Shown here: positions 57,339-64,000 of the stretch, in pieces
Layout of the letters: each line of letters opens with the position of its first letter
How positions within the stretch are numbered: the stretch's first letter is position 1
DNA from: Aquanectria penicillioides
Lineage: Eukaryota; Ascomycota; Sordariomycetes; Hypocreales; Nectriaceae
NCBI GenBank assembly: GCA_003415625.1
Contig: PYIU01000001.1
Span: forward strand, 5,704,746-5,768,745
DNA: 64,000 nt
Direction: 5' to 3'
Notes under the pieces: model-generated
The model's database searches: none
What the model was told of the DNA's origin: nothing
Seen by the model: only the letters and a program-made list of their open reading frames with translations
Made by a program: the position numbers and the translations under genes

Positions 57339-59805
57339 ATGGATAAATCAAAGGTATGAGTGAATGCATGAGCCGGCGCAAGACGCACGTCTAGTTGTGT
57401 CGCATCTATCCATTCTCCCCCTTGGACTTGGCCCTCTCTCCTCTTATCCCAAGCGATAATATCTTCCGATATGAGAATATCGCTAACCACCTTGCAGACA
57501 CGTCCTCTCAAGACGATTCATCTCAAGTCGCGCCCACTTACATCGCATGCTCTGGCGTGGTCCTGCGACGCAGAGCTAGCCGTCGCCACTGACGACACCA
57601 TCTACATCTTCCTGCCAGAGTACCCAAAGGCGAGCGACCGCGACGAGGCTGCTGAGGAGGAGCTGCAACAGTTTTCTCTGTCGTTTCGTGCGTCCGGTTT
57701 GATCAAGCCCGATCCCACCATCAACGCGCAGCTATGCGCCTTTTCGGGAATCAAGGTCGCGGCTCCTCGCTCTACCGAAGAGAATTGGTTCGCCGGCGTG
57801 GGGAGCGGTCTTGTTACCAGCTCTGGGGGGTCCATCTGCCAAATCATTGGTCTGGGGTGGTCGCCCAACGGATTGGGATGCAATCTGCGGCCCATTCTGA
57901 CTGTTTTGTCTACCAACGGGGCAATCGTTGCCCTAGGAGAAAATATTGATCGACAGTCTACAGTCATAACGGGTATGCGCGCCCGTGGCTTCAAAGCATG
58001 GAAGACATTATGGGGTTTGGGTGCACAGCTACCAATACCAGACGCGAGCTCGGAAGACGGCTATCGAAGCATGAATGAACGGATTCAATCGTTTTCGTGG
58101 GCAAAGGAAATATCTGTAGGGAGAAGCCTTCTTGCGTACTGCAACGATGCAGAGGAGATTGCCATCATGAGCATTCAACTCTTTTCGCGGCCGAAACCCT
58201 CTGAGCCGATGACCGAGGAGACCCTATGGGATATCCAAGAACTTGCTCGCTTCGACGGACGCGGGCTGCATACCAAGGAGGATGTTAGTGAATCGCCATT
58301 TGACCTGTCCCTTTTCCGGCGAGGGTTCGCTAATTTGATTAGGCTACAGATATCACAGACCCAGACTTTGTGCCCCATGGTAGTGCCTTTTCGTTGAAAT
58401 GGAGCCCCTGGTTTGCGACCCCAGAAGGAAAGGTAGCCATTCTGGCTTATGTCGCCAAGAATCATGTTGGATTTCGTCGTGTTACAATCCATGGAGATTG
58501 GGCCAGGGGCGAAATACCTCAAGTGGAGGTTGAGGAGAAGGATGTAACGACAATATGCACATTCCTATCAACCGATGCCTTTATCGAGTGGGAAGCTAGT
58601 GTAAGTTGAATCGTTTTGAAGTTGTTGATCATGGCTAATGAGGCATAGATTTGCGTAGAGAATGGTAAACCAGTGGCCAAGGGTGTCATCTGTACGCCAT
58701 TTGATGTGAAGTCATTCCAGGTCTCTCTCTTTGATACCCCTACGTCATCTTCAGAGCCGCATTACATGTGGGAATGCTCGACTACATATGCAGAAGACGA
58801 GGAAAGTACATCGACCAATCCAATCACCGGTATGTACAGATTGCGAATCGATGGTTAGTTTGGTCTAACATTACGCCAAGGTCTCATAATGCACCCACGC
58901 GACGAATCTACTGGAGCTACAACTCCTTATTATTCCTTGGTTAGACTATCGGCAACGGCGAGCAATCAGGATTGGTATCAGACCAACCTGCCAGACACGG
59001 GGATGAGCCCACCGCAGTGGGCTGGAAAGATCAGGAAGCTTACAACACGTCTCGTATCTCGTGAATCTGCCCTGGAGGGCCTCGATTCTGACACTGACGA
59101 GTCCGATGACGAGATGATGGAGGAAGATGGGTCAAAATTACGAGTGCACCACTCAAGGTTCCGCATCTGGGGCATGGCTGCCTCGCCAGGTGGCGGCTCA
59201 ACAGCGGTACTGGTGTCACAGTTCAACACGCAACATCCCGAGCGCCGGGCCATCTCGAAGCTGATTTTTGGATGGCGAGAGTCCATGGACAATCGGGACC
59301 AAAGGCCATTGATGCCTTCAGAAGGTTTGACGACAGAGGGTCAGTTGTGGGAGTGGATGTATGGCGGTGGCCCAGAAGTACCGGGAACGACTACAGAGAC
59401 CAAGGCGAACGCGGGACTGGGCGATTCACCGCTGCGGGAGCAGTTCAAGAGTGCTGTTTTGAACCAGCTTTGTGTGTTTTGCGATGCCATGCTGCAGCCA
59501 GAGGGTGATGACATGAGATGTATAAATGGGCATACATTCGGTAAGTCTGGTCGGAAGCTTGGATTCTTTTTCCCAAGGTGGCCTGTTTCGTGGTGCATGA
59601 GACTAACGATTTCATAGCTCGATGTGCGTCAACAGGATTGGCCATCATGGGACCTGACATATCACGCATCTGTGCGGTTTGCGAGCTGCGATGCCTGAAG
59701 GTGTCTGAGCTGGAGAGGATCGCAGAGGAGTACATTGGATCCGGGACCAAGGTCGAATCGTCTGGCGAAGCCTGCGGCGGATGCGGGGGCAAGTTTGTAG
59801 CATGA
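57339..59805 (+). CDS. TFIIIC 90-kDa-like subunit (TFIIIC-delta plus zf-TFIIIC)
   Basis: RNA polymerase III transcription factor component that binds tRNA-gene promoters; nuclear. Six exons: 57339-57353, 57498-58283, 58343-58600, 58649-58829, 58881-59540, 59618-59805; introns of 144, 59, 48, 51 and 77 nt; 695 residues. The first exon codes only MDKSK, then TRPLKTIHLKSRPLTSHALA. The N-terminal beta-propeller part (AWSCDAELAVATDDTIYIFL, LGWSPNGLGCNLRPILTVLS) is the TFIIIC-delta domain. The C-terminus has paired zinc clusters (LCVFCDAMLQPEGDDMRCIN, ICAVCELRCL, CGGCGGKF), the zf-TFIIIC domain. Residues around ESDTDESDDEMMEEDG-like text form an acidic insertion. Junctions were chosen to keep frame, for example ED|ATDITDPDFVPHG. 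The S. pombe counterpart would be Sfc9. Confidence 0.88.
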
Positions 59806-60730
59806 AGAAGAGAAAAAATGAAAACAAAGAAGACGGAAGAAAGAAGAAAAAAAGCCCGTGTGTGCACTGTGCATGCATATAGTTTGCGTTGTGCGCGCTC
59901 ACCATCAAACGCCAGGCTACCGAGTTCCGGTCGACATGCGGTTCCGCGGATAGAACGATGACCCACGGATACGGATGTCCTCCAGATGGGGGACGCCGGC
60001 AGCGCTGGGAAAGTTGGCCAACTAGTGAGTACCTAGTGACAAGGTCCGTGACCAGCTCGCTTCTCGATTTATCAAACTGGAGCCGCTTCGTTTCGCTCTT
60101 CATGGATGCGTAGTTAGTTTATCGAACCCCGCTGGAGGGGGCGCAATTGGCAAACACAGGGTTGCAACGGCGAGGACCCGCGCGGCAAAGCAGCCAATGG
60201 AAGACAACGCCGTCAGCCCAGCCAGCCAACTCGCCCCGGGGGGAGGGGCTCGCAACAGAGGCATGTGCAGGCAAGCGAATCCCAGCAGACAAGGCGGCGG
60301 GTTCGTGCGGTTTTGGGTGGTTTTGGGTGGTTTAGGCGGCTTAGGCTCTGTCCTAGGCGCTGAGCCTCCCGTGGGAGAACTACGATGCTAGCGCTTTTTG
60401 ATGACTTGCAACGACTCCAATAGCGGCGCCCCGGAGCAAACAAAGCAGAACCACCCCTCCGGCGGCAACCCTGTCGAACCCTGCCGAGTGCGCCTCACGC
60501 TGCATTCACCTTCATCTTTGTGTAAAACTCGCCTCCCGCATCCCTCATCCTTCACCCCCTCTGCCTCCCGCCTCGTGCTCTCTCTCTCTCTCTCCGCGCT
60601 CCCCTCAGATTCAGCTCGCGGGGCCTCGCGGTCACCCCCCCCCCCCCCTGGACGCCGCTGGTAATCATCCCGTCTCATCGATAGTTACAAGCGGCAAGGC
60701 ATTCATTCACTCGTTGGCCCGCAGCCCCTC
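59806..60730. other. Intergenic between the TFIIIC and BTB genes
   Basis: 0.9 kb. Contains GGTTTTGGGT direct repeats (60310-60333), CT repeats near 60583 and a C14 run near 60637 in the likely BTB gene leader. No gene seen. Confidence 0.55.
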
Positions 60731-62138
60731 ATGCCTGCTACCCGCGCTGACGCCGTTTCCAAGGCGGACAAGGATTCCTTTTCAGAGTGAGTCGGATCCC
60801 GCTTCAGCCGGAATACACCCAAGTCCTGCTCTTGCTCCGTGTTGCTCCATTTTGGTGCTTGCCTGGTAGCTGACCGTTGCTCCCCTCGCGTTGCCGTTGT
60901 TTTATAGATCCCTCGCTTCAAAGCCATTTCTCTTTGTCATTGGCGAGGAGAAGAAGGAGTTTCATATCCACAAGGAACTCATCGGCCAGTTGTCTCCCGC
61001 CCTCAATGCACTTGTCAATGGACGTATGAAGGAGGCCCAGGAGGGTCGCGTCGAGTGGTCGGACTTGGACGTCGATACTTTTGTGCGTTTCGCAAAGTTT
61101 GCCTACTCGCGTGACTACACCGAGGCCGAGCCCGACATCTTGGCGCCGCCACAGCCGGAAAATGTTCAACCCATGGCCGCCGAAGCTCAAGCTGCCCAGG
61201 CACTACAACAGGGTCTTCCGGGCTCGCTGCCTGGCGTTGTAGATCTGACCAATCACCATGATGACGAAGCTTCGTCTGGGAGTGAGGAGGACGATGTGGA
61301 TGATGACGAGCCCTCCTCGACCTCCATCAGCGATGAGGGCAGCGACGAAGAGGACGAAGAGGATGATGAAGAGGATGACGATGACATGGACGATGAAGAT
61401 GAAGAGGACGAAGACGAAGACGAAGATGACATTGACAGGGACGTCGACAATGAACGACGGGACTTTGATCAAGGTTACAGACAGCTTCCCAGATCACCCA
61501 CTCAGGTATCATCGACATTGTCCAACAGCCTCACAAACCCACAACACGACTTTGCCAAGCTTCCCTTCTCCCTCAGAAGCTACATTGACTGCTGGGAGGA
61601 GCACCTTCGCAACATGCTCTTGACCCAGGGGCACATGACCAGAGACGCCGAGCCGCCCACTAAGCGCCGCCTGCTCAACAATGGCAAGTGTCGCTTCGCC
61701 TCCAGCGCCAACCTCAAGTACGAGGCCATGCGCCGCTTCGTCCAGTTGGACATTGCCCATCCCACCGATAGATGGGGGCCACGGCCCAACGTCGACCCCT
61801 ACGAGTCATATCACCCGGTCTTCGTCAGCCACGCCCGCCTCTACGTCCTCGCCGATAAATACGGCGTCGAACCACTAAAGGTTCTCACTCTGCACCGCCT
61901 CCACATCGCCCTCACCCGCTTCACCATATTCCCCGACCGCATCCCGGATCTGGTGGCTCTCGTGTACGTCATCTACAATAACACCGTCGAGGACGACATG
62001 GCCCGCAAGATGGTGGCCCAGTTCTTCTGCTGCGTCGCCGAGCACGTAAAGGGCTGCGACGAGTTCCGCGCTGCGCTGCGCACCGAGGGAGAATTCGCCG
62101 ATGACTTGTTCCAGGAGATGACCGGTCGACTCCTTTGA
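60731..62138 (+). CDS. BTB/POZ-domain protein with an acidic spacer
   Basis: Exons 60731-60786 and 60908-62138, 121-nt intron (gtgagt...tatag), 428 residues. The BTB fold starts SLASKPFLFVIGEEKKEFHI with HKELIGQLSPALNALVNGRM and DVDTFVRFAKFAYSRDY, the standard pattern of fungal BTB proteins. Residues ~130-205 are a nearly pure Asp/Glu/Ser spacer. The C-terminal half has a helical pattern seen in other fungal BTB proteins (FVSHARLYVLADKYGVEPLK, ARKMVAQFFCCVAEHV). Such proteins may be Cullin-3 adaptors or chromatin-associated dimerisers; nothing here decides. Start ATG 60731 is supported by the splice join DSFSE|SLASKPF. Confidence 0.88.
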
Positions 62139-64000
62139 GCAATGGCGAGACAAGACGAAAGAAGAAGAAAATCACGAAGAAACACGCATGACGAGGGAAA
62201 CAAAAAGAAAAGCCTGGCGTTGGGGATACATACATGACTGGATTTCGAAGGGGGAGAGTGATGCAGTGAAGACTGGGGATATTAATGGCTTTGATTTGTC
62301 TGCTATTGCAGAGAAACGGCACTCATGGTCACTCGAACGGACCGGTAAGATATGCCATACTATACATATACAGCCTAGTAATCTTCGCCCGTAGAACAAT
62401 GCATCTCTACCACCACTGGTAGCCGATTTCCCAAGAGTGAATACGAGTTCCTGTGTGGTCTTTGCATGAATCGTGGTGATCATGTGGGTACTTGATACCA
62501 GCAGTATTTTTCCTCGTCACACCGTTAGTTGCACATGATTGGGCGTTGCAATTGTCGAACTCAGCTATGGATCAAATGCAGTCAGGTCCGACCCCAAGCT
62601 GACTCTGGCAATATGTTACAGGGCAGTTGGTTTAAAACGCGGCTGAAGCAATTTGAGGCCCGTTCACGCCAACCACAATGGCTGCTCGAGGTGTCTGCTC
62701 ATCCTATTTGGTCCTGCGAGCACAATAAAACAAGTCAAACGAATGGCGCATGCAAGGTCCTGGCCAACAAGGGAACTACAGGAAGCCTTGATCGAAAGAT
62801 TTAGACGCTTCTTCCTTCACGCCTCCTGGCCTGGACAGTTACTTGACAAGGTCTCGTTCGGCACAGACTCTTTGGTGCCGTTGTGGCCCGAGGAAGTCAG
62901 TCTACCGTCCATCGCTCTCACGTACATTGTCTGGTTGATGGATGATAGGGTCCACTGCCAGACCGTTTAGTATTTGTCCTCATTCGGGGAACCAACGCAG
63001 GAACCAGCATTTTAGCGTGCTTAGGATATTGCTTACGACTTCCTCCAAGTCGAGCCGCGGCGGGTCGGGGCTCACATCCATGGCCCTTGCAAACGCAAGC
63101 AATCCACAGGGCGCCTGGGCTGTGGGTGTGAAAAAGCCTGTAGTCTGAGCAGCCGTCGTCAAAGGTCTGATTGGGCCTGTTGTTTTACACGCGGAGTTCG
63201 TCGAGCTCGCGTCTCTCAGTGTGCACCGACCCGACAAACATGGTGAGGGTGAGAACAGGGCTAGAAAATATGCAAAATAGCCTCAGTGTCAACAAAGGTT
63301 GCGGAATCGGTTGCCAGTTTCAAAATATGCCGAAGATGTTGTTGTCCCAGGGAATATGGAATCAAGCGAAACGCGGCTCTTCTACTGTTTAAGAATCCAT
63401 GATTGACGTCTCTCAGCCCTCGGATTACTTCAACAAACCTGCCCAGATTCACGACACCCATAGCTGCCAGTGTTGAGCACCACCTCAATCACGCCCTCCT
63501 TATACCGAGCCACACAATAAATAGTATCTTAAAACGAAAAACACAATGGCTTCGGTATGCATTCCATCATACTACATTGAGCGGGAGCCTGCAAGCATAC
63601 ATCACATCAATCACATCACTTAGGGGCAAGAAAGAAAGGGGGCAATCAGGGCATCGAGCATCTCATCCTCATTTCCTAATTTTCTCATCAAAATTTCTAA
63701 ATCTTAGCCTCTCAGGGCCATCTTGCCACTCAAGAAGGCTCTCCTATGCTCCTCCCCACATCCAACGACATCGAACCAGCCGTGGAGAACTAAATGCAAA
63801 AGTTTCAAAGCGTAAATACACATTAGCGACTAGCGCAACTCCCATATCGGGACATTGTCTGCAGCAAGAGTCGTATTCTTGTGTCCTCCCGCAAAGCCCA
63901 ACGGCGTTTGGGGATGCTCCTCCAGGTCGCTCCGAAGGAGAGAAATAAGGCGCCAAATTACTTGGCGGGAAAATATGCCGCCAGGGATATGTGAAAGTAT
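62139..64000. other. Unassigned right end
   Basis: 1.9 kb without a gene I can name. Three frames look somewhat protein-like: 62653-62970 (plus, ending SIALTYIVWLMDDRV), and minus-strand 63237-62980 and 63488-63261. They are on different strands, have no recognisable domain and do not join into one exon model, so they may be decayed fragments or chance. Confidence 0.4.

Overview
The window is nuclear DNA of a filamentous ascomycete (Pezizomycotina). Gene content and intron style fit a Sordariomycete, possibly Hypocreales, but the sequence does not fix the genus. The evidence is short GT-AG introns (mostly 48-77 nt) with CTAAC-like branch sites, C-ending codon preference, fungal-only architectures (URA2-type CPSase-ATCase fusion, FOX2 multifunctional protein, TFIIIC-delta, Ecm11) and compact, often convergent gene pairs. 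I can support 19 protein-coding genes and one intron-containing tRNA.

Layout. 1-12.2 kb: the 3' part of URA2 (pyrimidine synthesis), PDX3 (pyridoxal phosphate synthesis) and a Pho85-type cyclin. 12.2-22.4 kb: about 10 kb without a convincing protein gene, rich in homopolymers and microsatellites, holding a lone tRNA-Pro(CGG) beside a four-copy ~130-bp degenerate tandem repeat. 22.4-30.4 kb: a membrane-anchored RNF216-like RBR ubiquitin ligase, peroxisomal FOX2 and a Tda10-type P-loop kinase. 30.7-38.7 kb: ECM11, an F-box-like protein, a flavin split-barrel protein, DPH5 and SNU23. 39.5-48.8 kb: a UBE2G-type E2, ALG1, a His-rich CDF zinc transporter and the mitochondrial carnitine carrier CRC1. 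49.7-62.1 kb: a histidine-phosphatase protein, GPI8, a TFIIIC 90-kDa-like subunit and a BTB protein. 62.1-64 kb: unassigned, perhaps with decayed coding fragments.

Working links: this is mostly dispersed housekeeping, not a biosynthetic cluster. FOX2 and CRC1 belong to one fatty-acid/acetyl-carnitine route, and both have CCTCGG motifs upstream, the core bound by FarA/FarB-type regulators. ALG1 and GPI8 act on the ER membrane. The RBR ligase, the E2 and the BTB protein belong to the ubiquitin system, but nothing in the sequence pairs them.

The most practical observation concerns sequence quality. URA2 and FOX2 are each broken by an apparent loss of one C/G base in otherwise perfect coding sequence, and the cyclin's first exon shows the same pattern. 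Base-calling or assembly indels are more likely than gene death. The most interesting biology is the RBR ligase whose two transmembrane segments are inserted inside the IBR zinc domain. I found no convincing new defence, mobile or biosynthetic system.
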